DNA of 64,000 nucleotides from Argyresthia goedartella (taxonomy: Eukaryota; Arthropoda; Insecta; Lepidoptera; Argyresthiidae). The stretch lies in contig OX463822.1 in the NCBI GenBank assembly GCA_949825045.1, positions 32,118,703-32,182,702 on the forward strand, given 5' to 3'. How positions within the stretch are numbered: the first letter of the stretch is position 1; each line of letters opens with the position of its first letter. Made by a program: the position numbers and the translations under genes. Under the pieces are notes generated by a model. The model was not told the DNA's origin. It did no database searches and saw only the letters and a program-made list of their open reading frames with translations. Positions 1 to 10,499 of the stretch are shown here, in pieces.

Positions 1-254
1 TTATTACCATGGCATCAGGGTTCAAAAACGCGAGCCGTCCCAACTACCCTCGGGTTTTGAGGACATGAACTCCTCAAGAAATGCCTCATGCAGTTAATGG
101 ACGCCCCCTAAACTGTAGATACAAAGTGATAACGTTTGTCATCTCAGTTAGGTATTATCAAGAAAGGTTGCTTCTAAAATGCGACTAAATATTTACATCT
201 TCTCCTAACTGAAAAGATAGCAAATAGGAGCAAAACATATTAAAATAAATGTTA

Positions 255-556
255 ATAGAGTTTATGTGACTGCTCAATAATGCCTAATTATGTACAGTTA
301 CACACTAGTTTATCTACACACATATCATAAGCTCTCTTTGATGTGGTCAGGAACCGCAATTTCCACCGGCATTGTGACATTGATCATTGCTCTGCAGTTG
401 TTTAGCTTGTTCAGTAGTACCAACTTCGAAATTTGAATGTCATAATATGACAAATTTCGGTACATTGTGGTCATCATTTATCAATATTCAGATAAGAAAT
501 GAGTTTTTACCAAGAAGTTTATCATTATGCTGGTTTATGATACGTGTGTAGATAAA
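255..556 (+). repeat. Foldback repeat family A, copy a (internally deleted)
   Basis: Interspersed element with six copies in the window. This copy has the start (TTTATGTGACTGCT), the block around ATCATAAGCTCTCTTTGATG and the far end (ATACGTGTGTAGATAAA). It lacks the palindromic segment around the XhoI-like CTCGAG that other copies carry. The two ends are related inverted sequences (TTTATCTACACAC type). No coding capacity is seen. The superfamily is unknown; it behaves like a non-autonomous DNA element. Confidence 0.7.
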
Positions 557-584
557 AATACATATAAATGAAACGTTTTCATCA

Positions 585-720
585 TCATCATCATCATTCG
601 GGGATCTCTCTGTTAAGTACAGGTCTCCTTAAGTACACACCATTCAATCTGGTCCTCCTGTGCAACCCGCGTTAATTGTTTCCCGCCATCCTCGCTACGT
701 CATCGGTTGTACATTTACCA
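585..720. repeat. Interspersed repeat family E, fragment
   Basis: A CATCATCATCATCATT run is followed by sequence ending in a 'cgctacgtcatcgg' block. It resembles the segment at 37780-38005, which starts with a similar CATCATCAT run. I think this type of sequence is the 3' region of a non-LTR element in moths, but that is inference. Confidence 0.4.
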
Positions 721-1264
721 GATTTTATCAAAGCAACTAAACTGGCAAGCCGCTAATACTCATAGGTTGTATCAAAGTAACAGTACCATGTAAGTACTTG
801 AGCTTAACTCACTAGCGGCTACAGAAGTCAATAGGTACCGGGCCCTCAATAACAAATTAAAATAAAATGGCCGCGCATTGCATCATGGCGACAATGGAAT
901 CGAGGGACGCAATTTGATTCATTGCAACCAGTGGTGCTCAAACTTGGAGGCGAAAACACACCGGACCGTTTGTATGGTAAGAAACGGAGTAGGTGCGTAT
1001 TATCTAGCTCTGGCAAACGAAAGTTGAACTGGATTTATTTGCAAACTTTATGGCGACAACATTTCATATTTAAAAAACCGTCAAACAAAACCCAATAAAG
1101 ACTCTCACGCGTTCATCATAAGTAAGATCTTAATGGGGTTGCCATGCCAAAAGAAATGAAAATTGCCGTGCTTTTCTATTCTATACAATCGTTAGCCAGA
1201 CTCTGTTTTACTATGTTGGCCGTTTTTATACACTGACGACGAAAAACATCACAAACACATACAG
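721..1264. other. No feature recognised
   Basis: AT-rich sequence without a convincing ORF, RNA gene or repeat match elsewhere in the window. Confidence 0.6.
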
Positions 1265-1660
1265 ACGTCTGGCTGTATGTGTGTGTGTCTGTCGGTGGCC
1301 GGTGGAGCGGTAGCGCTCGAACGGGTGGAGGGATGTTAATGCGGTTTTCAGTAAATGACGACATCTATTGCAAAGGTTGTGGCTCTACCAACCACGCGAG
1401 AGGTTCAGGGTTCGATCCCCGGCTGGCTGTAAAAAAAAAAAAAAAAACTTGGATGTTTATATGTCATATGTAACGTCGCTGATTCTGGTTCCCAAGACAC
1501 AGGATGTCCTAGTTTGGGGCCAGAAGCAATGTGCTTGTATGTAAATGTTTATGTAAATGGTAGTAGACTTTCCTACGATGGGTCTAAGCTATGTTTTATT
1601 AAAATCGGCTCTGTGGTTCGAAAGTAATCAGTTTAACAAGCCAGCCAAATTTTAGAGGTC
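1265..1660 (+). repeat. Repeat family B copy, split by a SINE
   Basis: The left part (GTCTGTCGGTGG, then TCGAACGGGTGGAGGGAT, TGCGGTTTTCAGTAAATG) and right part (GGTAGTAGACTTTCCTACG, AAAATCGG, CGAAAGTAATCAGTT) are contiguous in other family B copies (for example 17323-17590). Here the SINE at 1358-1552 separates them. The family is non-coding and of unknown class. Confidence 0.7.
1358..1552 (+). mobile_element. tRNA-derived SINE (type 1) with target duplication
   Basis: The tRNA-like head contains a B-box-like GGTTCGATCCCC (around 1409), then a long A-run. The type-1 body follows, ending in a block with TGGTTCCCAAGACAC and GGGGCCAGAAGCAATG. The direct repeat GTAAATG flanks it at 1351-1357 and 1553-1559, exactly where family B sequence is interrupted. 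It is pol III-derived and moved by a LINE in trans (family knowledge). Confidence 0.85.
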
Positions 1661-1998
1661 TTATTTATTGTTTCTGAGACATTTTATTTTTTTATTTATG
1701 CTTCTGCTAATCAGTCTAAAGTGGCATCCACGTCAAAAGTCAAAAAGTCAAAAGTCAAAGTACTTTATTACTGTAGATATTTACATATACTTAGCAAACG
1801 TCATGTTTTGCCTCTTCTCTACATTGGACCACTGTGGGAGAAGAAGGGCGTAGAAACTCCCACAGATTGATTTTTAGATCTCTTTTAAAAATAGATTGAG
1901 CTTAACTAATACAAATATGAAAAATTTAATTGTTATGATTAATAAGCAGTAATAAATAATTACAAAACTATTAACAGCAAGGTCTGTGTTGAGCCAGA

Positions 1999-2532
1999 TT
2001 AACCCCATACAGTCCTGTCATTTAAATAATCTTGAACAATGTAATATCCCTTTTTCGACAAAGTCGCTTTAACATGCTTTTTAAATTGCTCAAATGGCAA
2101 CTTCAAAATCTCCAGAGGTATTTTATTGTAGTAGAGAATGCACTGACCCTTAAAATAATTGCTAACCTTCGCGAGTCTGTGATTATTTCTTAGGTTAACA
2201 TTACAGCTATCGCTAAGTTTGGAAAATGTTGTAAGGTTCTTGCGTACATACATTATATTTTCGAAAATAAATTGACTAGCTACTGTTAGTATGTCAATTT
2301 CTTTAAAAAGCTCTCTTAAGGAGTCTGTTCGATTTAAATTATAAATTGCTCGAATAGCTCTTTTCTGTAAAATAAAAATAGTTTGAATATCCGCAGCTTT
2401 CCCCCACAACAAGATACCATAGGACATCACACTATGAAAGTAACTAAAATATACTAGCCTAGATGTAGCCAAATCCGTGCTTTGTCTGATGTTCCTAACA
2501 GCGTAAGCCGCAGAACTTAATTTACCAGCCAA
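1999..2532 (-). pseudogene. LINE-A C-terminal (post-RT) region
   Basis: This 177-residue open stretch contains YFHSVMSYGILLWG and LQKRAIRAIYNL, the hallmarks of the region downstream of the RT in Jockey/CR1-like polyproteins. It ends at a stop at the 5' (plus-strand) side and is separated from the RT segment by a frame break between 2532 and 2628. It is part of the degenerate element, not a host gene. Confidence 0.8.
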
Positions 2533-2627
2533 TTTATCTATGTGGGGTCACCACTGCAATTTGCTATCAATGGTTATTCCAAGAAACTTCGTATCATTTA
2601 CTAATTCTAACGTGCTGTTGTCTAACA

Positions 2628-3247
2628 CTAAACTGGTCTCAACTTGCCTGACATTTGGAAGTGAGAATTTGATACACTTGGTTTACCAGCGTTTAACAAT
2701 ACATTATTAACTGTGAACCAATTCAAGGTTAAAGACAATACACCATTAACATCATCAAAATCTCCTTTTTTTCTTTCAATTTTGAAGACCATTGAAGTAT
2801 CATCAGCAAACAACACTATATCAGTTAACTTCTCCACCATGAAAGGCAGATCATTAATATATACCAGGAATAAGAAAGGGCCTAATATGGAACCTTGTGG
2901 AACGCCAATTTTAACAACCGATCCATCAGATTTTACGCCGTTAACTTCTGCCTTTTGAATTCTATTGCTTAGGTATGATCTTAGTAGATCCAACGCTTTA
3001 TTTCTAACTCCGTAATGATTTAATTTAATTAATAGCGTATTATGATCAACACAATCAAACGCCTTCGACAGGTCGCAAAAAACTCCGATAGCATCCTGTG
3101 CGGCCTCCCATGTAGAATAAATATAAGATATAAGGGTAATACCTTCTTCCGTAGTCGATTTACCCCTAGTGAAACCATATTGCTTAGCGTGGAGTTGTTT
3201 TGTACGGTTGAAGTGTGAGAGCATTTGATTGAGTATAATCTTTTCAA
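2628..3247 (-). pseudogene. LINE-A reverse transcriptase segment
   Basis: About 198 residues carry RT motif A (CDLSKAFDCVDH), motif B (GVPQGSILGP) and the catalytic motif C (FADDTS). The catalytic aspartates are present, so the domain itself decayed little. The upstream part (3228-3257) changes frame. It copies element RNA into DNA at a nicked target in intact relatives; this copy cannot make the whole protein. Confidence 0.88.
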
Positions 3248-3256
3248 ATATTTTAC

Positions 3257-4096
3257 TTAGTGTTGGAAGAACTGGTCTGAAATTTGAAGAATTGGTCTGA
3301 AATTTGAAGGATCGCCCTTATCTCCCGACTTGAACAGAGGTATCAGTTTACTGTGTTTCATGAGGTCTGGAAAAGCCCCATCGTCAACACATTTATTGAA
3401 TATATAAGCTAAGTGTGGGGCTATAACTAGAATTACTGAACCAATGACTTTGACTGATATACCCCACAGGTCTTCCGTATTTTTTAAGTTAAGTAATTTA
3501 AACGTTTTGACAATGTCCTGGGGATATACATGATGAAATTTGAAATATACATTACTGACGCTAGTGTTATTTTTTAATAAAGTCTCTGCTTCATATGGAG
3601 ATGAATTTAGACGGTCTGTTGTGAGTACGGGTACATTGGTGAAGAATGTTTCAAAAGCTCGAGCAACATCAGCGTTGGATTTAACAACATCATCACCTAT
3701 CTTTAGGCAGAAATCATTGTCCCTTGGTATAACTTTGCCAGTTTCGCGGTTTATTATTTGCCAAACTGTTTTCATTCTATTTTTTGAATTTTTAATTTTT
3801 CTATTAATGTGTAAAGTTTTTGCAGTTCTACAAACCAACTTGAAAGTTTTGGAATATTTTTTAACATAGTCATAAAATTTTCGATCAAAGTTATAGGTTT
3901 TTTAATCATAAAGGTCATACAAGATAACTCTACTTTTACGAATTCCAAACGTTGCCCAGTCTTTAAATTTAGATTGACCGTTGTAGTCACTGACTTTCTT
4001 TAATTTGAAAACTTTATTGAATTCCGTCTGAATAATGTTGAAGAAGTCTGAGTAGATTTTGTTTGGGTTCTGTTCATTAAAATCCGGTACTGGCAA
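3257..4096 (-). pseudogene. LINE-A linker between endonuclease and RT, frameshifted
   Basis: Three overlapping open pieces (3257-3838, 3772-3990, 3902-4096) in different frames together cover the linker and RT N-terminus. GDKGDPSNFRPI near the 3' end is the typical start of the RT fingers. The frame changes near 3780-3840 and 3900-3990 show indel decay. Confidence 0.75.
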
Positions 4097-4252
4097 ATTT
4101 ATATCTAAGTTTTTCGTATATATCTCTAGTCTATGGGATGTAATAGGCCTATAAAATGGTGGACCAGTCTTATCCTTAATAGCAATTGGGAATGAAACTG
4201 TTTGACCACTGTGATCGGAAGGTAAGCAGTTAATTACACTTTTACTTGTGAA

Positions 4253-4864
4253 TCACAACTTTGCACAGTCACAAAAAACGTTATCTAAGCAAGTTTGGCT
4301 GGTAAGTGTAATTCTAGCCGGCTCTAGAAATACATGACATAAATTAAATGATTGGAACAGAGTTATTAATCGTCGCTTCAGTGTTGTATCTACAAGCAGA
4401 TCTACATTAAGATCGCCACAAATATTTAACTTTTTTCTGTTATTACAAAGTTTAATGAGGGCTTCCTCCATAATTTCCTCAAATATTTCTAAATTGCCAT
4501 GGCCTTTTTCATCCCTCGGTGGCCTGTAGACACAAACAATAATATGGCTATCTAACTCAACACAGGATACCTTTATTTGTCTTTCAACAGTAAGTGCATG
4601 AATATCTTTCCGTTGTTTCACCTTAATATTATTTTTCACTAAGATTGAAGAACCACCTCTATCAGCAGTCTTTATATTGTAACAACTGACAATTTTGTAA
4701 TTATTTATGTTAAAAGACATCATATTTTCCTTCAACCAGTGTTCTGTAATACAAATAATATCAATGTCAGAATTTTTTAGAAACAATTCTAATACAAGTT
4801 CTTTGCCAGGTAGCCCCTGGATGTTTTGATGGGCAATATTTAACTGGGGCTTACATTTTGACAT
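4253..4864 (-). pseudogene. LINE-A APE-type endonuclease segment
   Basis: A 203-residue open stretch begins with LNIAHQNIQGLPGK, then IDIICITEHWL (motif with the catalytic Glu) and ICGDLNVD (GDLN motif). This is the N-terminal part of the apurinic-like endonuclease that nicks the target in non-LTR elements. The C-terminal SDH motif is not in this open frame; the stop near 4253 cuts the domain short. Confidence 0.82.
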
Positions 4865-4911
4865 ATTTAGTGGCTCTTGTATGCTAGAGATTTCCTCTAT
4901 TGTCTTATGAA

Positions 4912-5163
4912 CTAATTTAAATTACTTGAAACAGATTCCAATGTTGCATGCAAAGTATAATTAACAGGTGAATTCCCAATAGGGGTGCATGTCATATAAC
5001 TCTTAACATAAGCTGATGTCAAGTTGAACTTGGTTAAACCAACTATAACAACAAACAACATTAAAATAAAACAGAAGGAATAAAGACTTGCAGTTAGTAG
5101 CTGTAGTACTGATATGATAGTTCCTAATTCCTTATATTCTACGTCAAAGTCAATAAGTTTCAA
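4912..5163 (-). CDS. Small hydrophobic ORF next to LINE-A, unknown
   Basis: This 83-residue ORF has one strong hydrophobic stretch (about residues 25-46, LTASLYSFCFILMLFVVIVG). It lies 5' of the endonuclease on the same strand, so it may be part of the element's 5' region or chance. I do not recognise it, and it matches no ORF1 I know. Confidence 0.2.
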   Translation of the reverse strand: MKLIDFDVEYKELGTIISVLQLLTASLYSFCFILMLFVVIVGLTKFNLTSAYVKSYMTCTPIGNSPVNYTLHATLESVSSNLN

Positions 5164-5272
5164 TTAAACTATTACAAGTAAATATAGGTTAACAGTATAA
5201 ATGTCCTGAACTAATGAATGTTATGTAATGTTATCTAACAATTTTAGTCGTTTTGCAAGTGTTGTGCTGATC

Positions 5273-5350
5273 AGCTGTGAAGTGAGTACCTAATATGTCT
5301 CTATAATTATAGGTAATTATAGAGACATATTAGGTACTCACTTCACAGCT
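5273..5350. repeat. Perfect 36-bp inverted repeat, 6-nt loop
   Basis: The arms 5273-5308 and 5315-5350 are exact reverse complements (arm starts AGCTGTGAAGTGAGTACC). It sits just beyond the 5' side of LINE-A. It may be a snap-back artefact of transposition or a tiny MITE relic. Confidence 0.9.
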
Positions 5351-6059
5351 TGTAGGCAAGCTTACACTATATTCACACTAAATGCCAAGGTCTAACCGTC
5401 TACAGTATTAATAAGTTTCTCTATGGTCTAACCTATCAGTGCACTTGTGTGTATCGTGTAATAAATTTGAGTGAACAGCTAGTTTTATCGTCAAAAGTAC
5501 TTCCACAGATTGTCAAGTGCTAAGAGACAAAACAAAGACGCTGCGGTGTGAGGATGGATGTTTCTCACAATAGTGAGAGTTGAGCAGTATAAAACAATAC
5601 TCCCCCGGGGTTTTTCCGTTGGCAGTTTGAAATTTCCTTTGTCTTTCGGTCCGTGATCGATTATTTTATCACAATTACAATTCTGACCACATTTAGCACT
5701 GGCACACTTTAGTTGACTAAACAAACACTTAAATCAACACTATATTCACAAATAGACGAATTAAAACAAATTAATTTAGTTAAAATACAGCACAGCTGTT
5801 TTTGACGTGTAGCCTCGGGTCTAGCCAACAGGTGAATTGAACAAGGTCAAATCCAACGCAGTAAGTGTCAAACTGGCGTTTGGTGTATGGGAAAACTCTC
5901 AAATTTCCACGATTCCGGTCAATATAAGCTACACAGTATGGGGGATGAGTATCTTTGTTTCGAGGGGTATTAAAATGCGAGTTTATGGCTAAGGACCGCA
6001 CATAACTTCATTTTTGTTAAAGTTTCATTCAGTGAATCGGCTGTTTTTAACATCAAAAG
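5351..6059. other. No host gene recognised
   Basis: Two minus-strand ORFs of 73-77 codons (5491-5724, 5780-6001) have no recognisable motif and atypical composition. I see no repeat shared with the rest of the window. Confidence 0.5.
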
Positions 6060-6430
6060 AAGGGTGGTATAAGTATGAAGCACCTTTCTTAGTGTCTCCC
6101 TAGGGCACCGTAACTCTCAAACGGTTGGACTAGTATACATATATGTATATATGGCTCTCAAACGGTTTGATTGCTTTTAATGCAGCAATACAAACACAAT
6201 AAGGGTTGTTATAAAATTTAACGTACGTCTGTCTGTGGCACTGTAGCTCTCAAACGAATGGCCTGCATTTATAAGTTTGAAGCGTCTGTCTACGTATGTG
6301 TCTGTCATTGTTTCTGTAGCAGTCGAATGGTCCGCCTTTTTAATGAAGTTTTTTGTTATTGGTAGTAGGCTTCACTGCGATGGTTCTTAGATAACTTTTA
6401 AAAATTAAAATAGGTTCAGTTTTTCAAACA
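6060..6430 (+). repeat. Repeat family B, tandem partial copies
   Basis: Several head segments (TAGCTCTCAAACG, TAACTCTCAAACGGTT) repeat at about 6110, 6150 and 6245. They are followed by the family tail (GGTAGTAGGCTTCACTGCGA, TTCTTAGATAAC). The class is unknown. Confidence 0.6.
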
Positions 6431-6639
6431 GAGCAAGGAAATAAGTCAACCATAGTTATTATTATTTTTTAATTTAGTTAAAACCAAATTTAGTCTTTTA
6501 AGGTTACATTAAGGTGTCGAGGGTGTTTTAAATTTTGAATGTATAGTTAAACTGTACCTGAGAAGTCCTATGGAAGACAATGGATTCCCTTAAACGCTGT
6601 TTGATGATGAAATGAAATGATGGAACACTCTATCTCTTA

Positions 6640-6885
6640 ATTTAATTTAATTTCGGCAGTGACCCAGCCTACCAAGCCAAGGGTCCCTGGTTCGAGTCCC
6701 GGTGGGGGCAAATATTTGTTTGATGAGAACGGATGTTTGTACTCTAGTCATGGTTGTTTATCTATCTGAGAATAATATTTATCTTTATAAGTATGTGTAT
6801 CGATGTCTAGTACCCAGGATACAGGGAATCCTAGTTTGGGACTAGATCAATGTGTGTAAGTAGTGTCCAAGGTGTTATTATTATT
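6640..6885 (+). mobile_element. tRNA-derived SINE (type 2)
   Basis: The head contains GGTTCGAGTCCCGGTGGGGG (around 6690). The body runs through TAAGTATGTGTATCGATG and TAGTACCCAGGATACAGG to AATCCTAGTTTGGGACTAGA. The inverted counterpart is at 38070-38295. It is distinct from type 1 in head and body. Confidence 0.8.
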
Positions 6886-6987
6886 ATGTAGGCACTGATC
6901 ATCACTATAATATTATATGCTTACCACAATAAGAACTGAATGTCTTTAAAAAATTGAGTGGATCTGGATATATTGAGTGTTTTGAGA

Positions 6988-7095
6988 CTAAAGTCGGGTC
7001 AAGATAATAGGTGCAATGGGCCAAACTAAATTCAACCTTATGACGTCAGTGACAGAGACGCTGTCAGTGCACCTATTATCTTGACCCGACTTTAG
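6988..7095. mobile_element. 108-bp terminal-inverted-repeat mini-element
   Basis: Terminal repeats of 28 bp begin CTAAAGTCGGGTCAAGATAA on each side with a loop of about 50 bp. There is no coding content. The perfect arms suggest a recent, very small MITE. Target duplication is not clear. Confidence 0.75.
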
Positions 7096-7099
7096 TATG

Positions 7100-8020
7100 T
7101 AATGTGTATGGGATGACTCCTGTGCATGAAATAACTATTGAGACAGTTTTGTCAATTTGAGCTTACCACTACGTTTTGATTCGAATAGCAGGACTGTGCA
7201 TTTTGAGTTATTTTCTGTAAAAGTGTTGTTATAACTGTTTGTATTTAGTATGGCTATTTCTGTGAGAATATTGTTTTGTTTTTAATGACAGTTTTGTTTC
7301 AGAAGAATTTAAAGTCTGCTGATTATAAAACTGTCTGAGGTGTATATTTGTAGTAGGCTGTTTTTTGTATGATCAATTTGCATTTGAATGCCGGGTGTTG
7401 GTGGATGATGGCTGCGAATTGGTCGTGACTCGTGACTTTCAGTATTATATAAGTTGCTCTGTGCTCGTGACTATGTTTGTAGTCTGACTGTGCGGGTGGC
7501 CTGAATACTTCTTTGATATGCTCTTGGTTTCTGAACTACTGTGGCAGTGTCTGCACATTTCGCTTGCCATTGTGCGGTCGTATACAATATGTTTTCTGTA
7601 ATTACGAGTATCTATGACCTGATCCTGTAATGCTAACTAAACTCTTCTATTCCCGGAAACAGCTCGCCTTTATTTAGGCCACGCCACTTTCGACACAGTT
7701 TTATCGACGTTAAGTTGGCCAAGTCTAGGCGGTGTCTCCGTGGAGGGACTTTTGTGTCCATGTGTCTATTTTCTGTAGCGGCTTCATAATAGTTTCGCTT
7801 TTATGAGGTTGAAACTGACCGTGAATGCCTAGCTTCAGTTCGATACAGATGTAAATGACTCCGCGACACTTCTAGTCATGAAGAATAGGTAGTGTTTAAT
7901 ATCACCTTACTGGCGTGTATTATTTATATTTTATTATAATAACCACAATTGCGTGCGGGTGTACCGTGCGAGCGCGACGCAGTCTGGGTGAACGCATTGT
8001 ATATTTCGATATATAATGTG
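7100..8020. other. No feature recognised
   Basis: AT-rich, with no ORF of note and no repeat matched elsewhere in the window. Confidence 0.55.
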
Positions 8021-8021
8021 T

Positions 8022-8271
8022 TGTTTTGTAAAGTTACGCTAGACTCAGGGGTGAAAAATATCTACAAATATTTAAATTGTGGTGTTACTTCTATCGCTTG
8101 TAACCGCGCTCACAATATTGGGCACTCGGCGCGCGGCGTGCTCGCGCTTCGTGGCGGCATCGGCACGGGAAACGTGAAATAAATCAAAATTATGCGAGAG
8201 AAAAATATATTTTTTTGTCACAAGCGAGCAAGTTACTATCGTCTCTGAGCCGGGTGTCACTTTACAAAACG
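8022..8271. repeat. Foldback segment with diverged 26-bp ends
   Basis: GTTTTGTAAAGTTACG at the left pairs imperfectly with CACTTTACAAAAC at the right. The middle is unusually GC-rich (CGGCGCGCGGCGTGCTCGCG near 8128). Overlapping ORFs on both strands (67-77 codons) look like chance. Confidence 0.45.
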
Positions 8272-8523
8272 CCACTCTTATTCATCTCTAAACTTAAAAG
8301 ACAGTTGAGACTTTGAGCGCCACTGTTCTAAACAATGGGCGAGGAGTCGAGTCGTAGGGTCTTTACATAGCGCCCTTGGTGTAAAATAACATTTTAAATA
8401 AATCTTTATGTTGGGGAGACATAATATAATATTAGACACGCACAATGGCACACACCCTACGATACTAGAGTCATTCGCAAATTATGAGCCATTCGATGTG
8501 CAATAGAGTTAATAGGACGTCAT

Positions 8524-8715
8524 GACGACCTCTGTGGCGCAGCGGTCGTGGCTCTGCCTACTATGCGAGAGGTCCCGAGATCGACCCCCGGCTGGGGTAA
8601 AGAAAAAAAAGCCCAGGTCTTGGATGTTTATTTATGTGTGCTGTTTCTGGTTCCCACGACACATTCTCTAGTGTGGGGCCAGGAGCAATGTATGCGCCTA
8701 ATTGTAAATAATAAT
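8524..8715 (+). mobile_element. tRNA-derived SINE (type 1)
   Basis: It starts GACCTCTGTGGCGCAGCGGT, has a B-box-like GAGATCGACCCCCGG, an A-run, then TCTTGGATGTTTATTTATGT and TGGTTCCCACGACAC. It ends with GTGTGGGGCCAGGAGCAATG. Confidence 0.88.
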
Positions 8716-8814
8716 GTTTTCCACGTTGTCAATCTAGAAATAAACAATAACAGCTTTAAAGTTCTCCATTTTTACCGAGTTGTACACAGAATTCTGCAAC
8801 ACCATGCAAGTCTA

Positions 8815-9120
8815 TATAAAAATGGGTTTTTTTCGAATCCATTTACTCCAGAATAAAATATTTTACAGATTTGATTTTTGTGTTAACGTTTATTGAGTAT
8901 TTTATTAAGAATCTTACTGAAGGAAAACGCGATTGCAGGAAATTTTCTTGATTGAATTTAATTGCGAAAAGACCCCTAAATTGTTTATTTTTTTCGTGTA
9001 ATTTTGAAATCAAAATAACTAATTTCATTGCGGAATTGCATTCAAAATATGGATATTATATATTCGTAATCTCTCATTGTTTTTTTTTTGACAAATAGCG
9101 GTACAGTTTATTTTAAACAG
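8815..9120 (+). repeat. Repeat family F, copy 1
   Basis: A direct repeat of 12395-12690. Shared blocks include TTAACGTTTATTGAGTATTT, GGAAACGCGATT-type sequence and CTAAATTGTTT. It is AT-rich and non-coding; I judge identity at roughly three quarters by eye. Confidence 0.7.
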
Positions 9121-9861
9121 TGTTATGGGGTTTGACGCTACATTATTTTAGTTTGATTGCGCTCTCTTTTCTTTCTTATGTGGAAGTAATTAACGCTGTC
9201 ACTTTCTTTTACACTTGTATTCCTTTTATATATATTTTTACGTATCGCCTTAATTGAAAAATAGGTAAAAGATTTTTGTAAGCAAATGCATTCGATCTGC
9301 CATGCCAACTCCAAATAGCGCTTTTCGTGTAACCCAACTAACCTATACCATTTTTCTACCCAAAAGTCGTTACAATTTACATCAAAAGTCCATCTAACTA
9401 CTAAGCACACCCAGCCAAGCACAGCAGGCACCTACACCCAACGAAGTTACACAGTCAAGTACCTAACGATCCTTAACATGACTTAACCCTCAGTGCCAGA
9501 TAAGCTACAACATTTCTGCGCAATTATAGCCTCTATCTCACTCACGACAAGATTGAGAGCTAGGTACGAAAAACGTAGCTCAATAAGAACGCGCCTGTAG
9601 CAACGTGCTGGCAACAGATGCAACATTTTCCTGTCAACTAAACTGAACCTTCCTGTCTAGGAGTTAAGTGTCAGTGGGATTACCGCGAACAGTTAACGCC
9701 GAGACATGAACGCTGCGTCGCATGCTAATGTCGCGAAAAACGAGAAAAATCGCGAAATAAAAATGTTGGGGATATTACCGAAAGGCTCATGGGTTCCGTA
9801 TACGGCCACTTTAAGGCAATAAGGCGTTTGTAAGGTTGCTCAGGAAATCCGAGAACATGTC
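9121..9861. other. No host gene recognised
   Basis: A 97-codon minus-strand ORF (9138-9431) is open but has no recognisable domain. The rest is unassigned AT-rich DNA. Confidence 0.5.
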
Positions 9862-10022
9862 ATTTACACACAGGCACATACATTGCTTCAGGCCCCACAC
9901 TAGGCTACCCTCTGAACGCCAAAGACCTTGGGTTTGTTTTTTCACTCTCACCAGCCGGGATTCGAACCCGGCACCTCTCGCTTGGAAGGCATAGCCTCGG
10001 CCGCTACACCACAGAGATCGTG
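9862..10022 (-). mobile_element. tRNA-derived SINE (type 1), reverse
   Basis: Reverse-complement head GGTTCGAATCCCGGCTGG lies around 9955-9972 and the 5' start is near 10022 (CACAGAGATCGTGG on the plus strand). The body end (GCTTCAGGCCCCACACTAGG) is at the left. Confidence 0.85.
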
Positions 10023-10199
10023 GTTGACAAATATAGATTCCTATCTCACTTTTAGATATAAATCTACGTTATTCTACAAATAATTAACTCCAAGGATCAT
10101 CCGTAAATACCTTCTACTTTCTATCTTACGATTACCTTCTTGCCGATGAAAGTTAAATAAGAAAAAATAAAGAAGAACCTTATAATGATAAGATAAATA

Positions 10200-10400
10200 T
10201 ATGTAGCCCACTAATGTCACCGAGGGACACAGGCCTTTACCCGGATACGAGTAAGATCAAGCCATACTCCACTACGCTGGCTCAGTGCGGGTTGATGGAG
10301 GGGTTTTACGACCACTACGTAGCGATAGTAGCCGGGACCTACAGCTTAACGTGTCATCCGAAACACTGCACGTCCGATACTGTACTTAAGATAAATTAAT
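10200..10400 (+). repeat. Repeat family D
   Basis: Begins GTAGCCCACTAATGTCACCG, continues GGCCTTTACCCGGATACGAG and AGCCATACTCCACTACGCTG. Parts recur at 30055-30160 and 57537-57605. Non-coding; I recognise the style as common in moth genomes but cannot name it. Confidence 0.65.
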
Positions 10401-10411
10401 TATCTCATTGG

Positions 10412-10490
10412 TTCATGGTCAGGTTTCGAATCTGCATCTCCTGTGTGAAAAGCAAGCGTGAAACCCTTTAGACCACTGAGCTCTTTTTGA
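10412..10490 (-). mobile_element. tRNA-like SINE head (type 3), reverse
   Basis: On the minus strand it reads GAGCTCAGTGGTCTAAAGGG, then CAGGAGATGCAGATTCGAAA: A-box and B-box of a tRNA-derived head. The same head type is at 60944-60996. The anticodon arm is not convincing as a true tRNA. Confidence 0.65.
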
Positions 10491-10499
10491 TATGAATAA

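Larger units (their letters stand above)
1730..4870 (-). mobile_element. Non-LTR retrotransposon LINE-A, degenerate near-complete copy
   Basis: Read on the minus strand it gives an APE-type endonuclease, a linker, a reverse transcriptase and a C-terminal region, in the order of Jockey/CR1-like elements. Coding segments are in different frames, so the copy is inactive. The 3' end (1730-1770 on the plus strand) carries short TGACTTT-type tandem repeats instead of a clean poly(A) tail. Truncated 3' copies of the same family lie at 22443-22965, 53636-53745, 57822-57945 and 61143-61770. Clade assignment (CR1/Daphne/Jockey-like) is uncertain. Confidence 0.85.

Noticed and set aside
7949..8275. Opposing ORFs of 77 and 67 codons in a GC-rich patch
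   Set aside because: They overlap antisense, sit in a foldback segment and show no motif.
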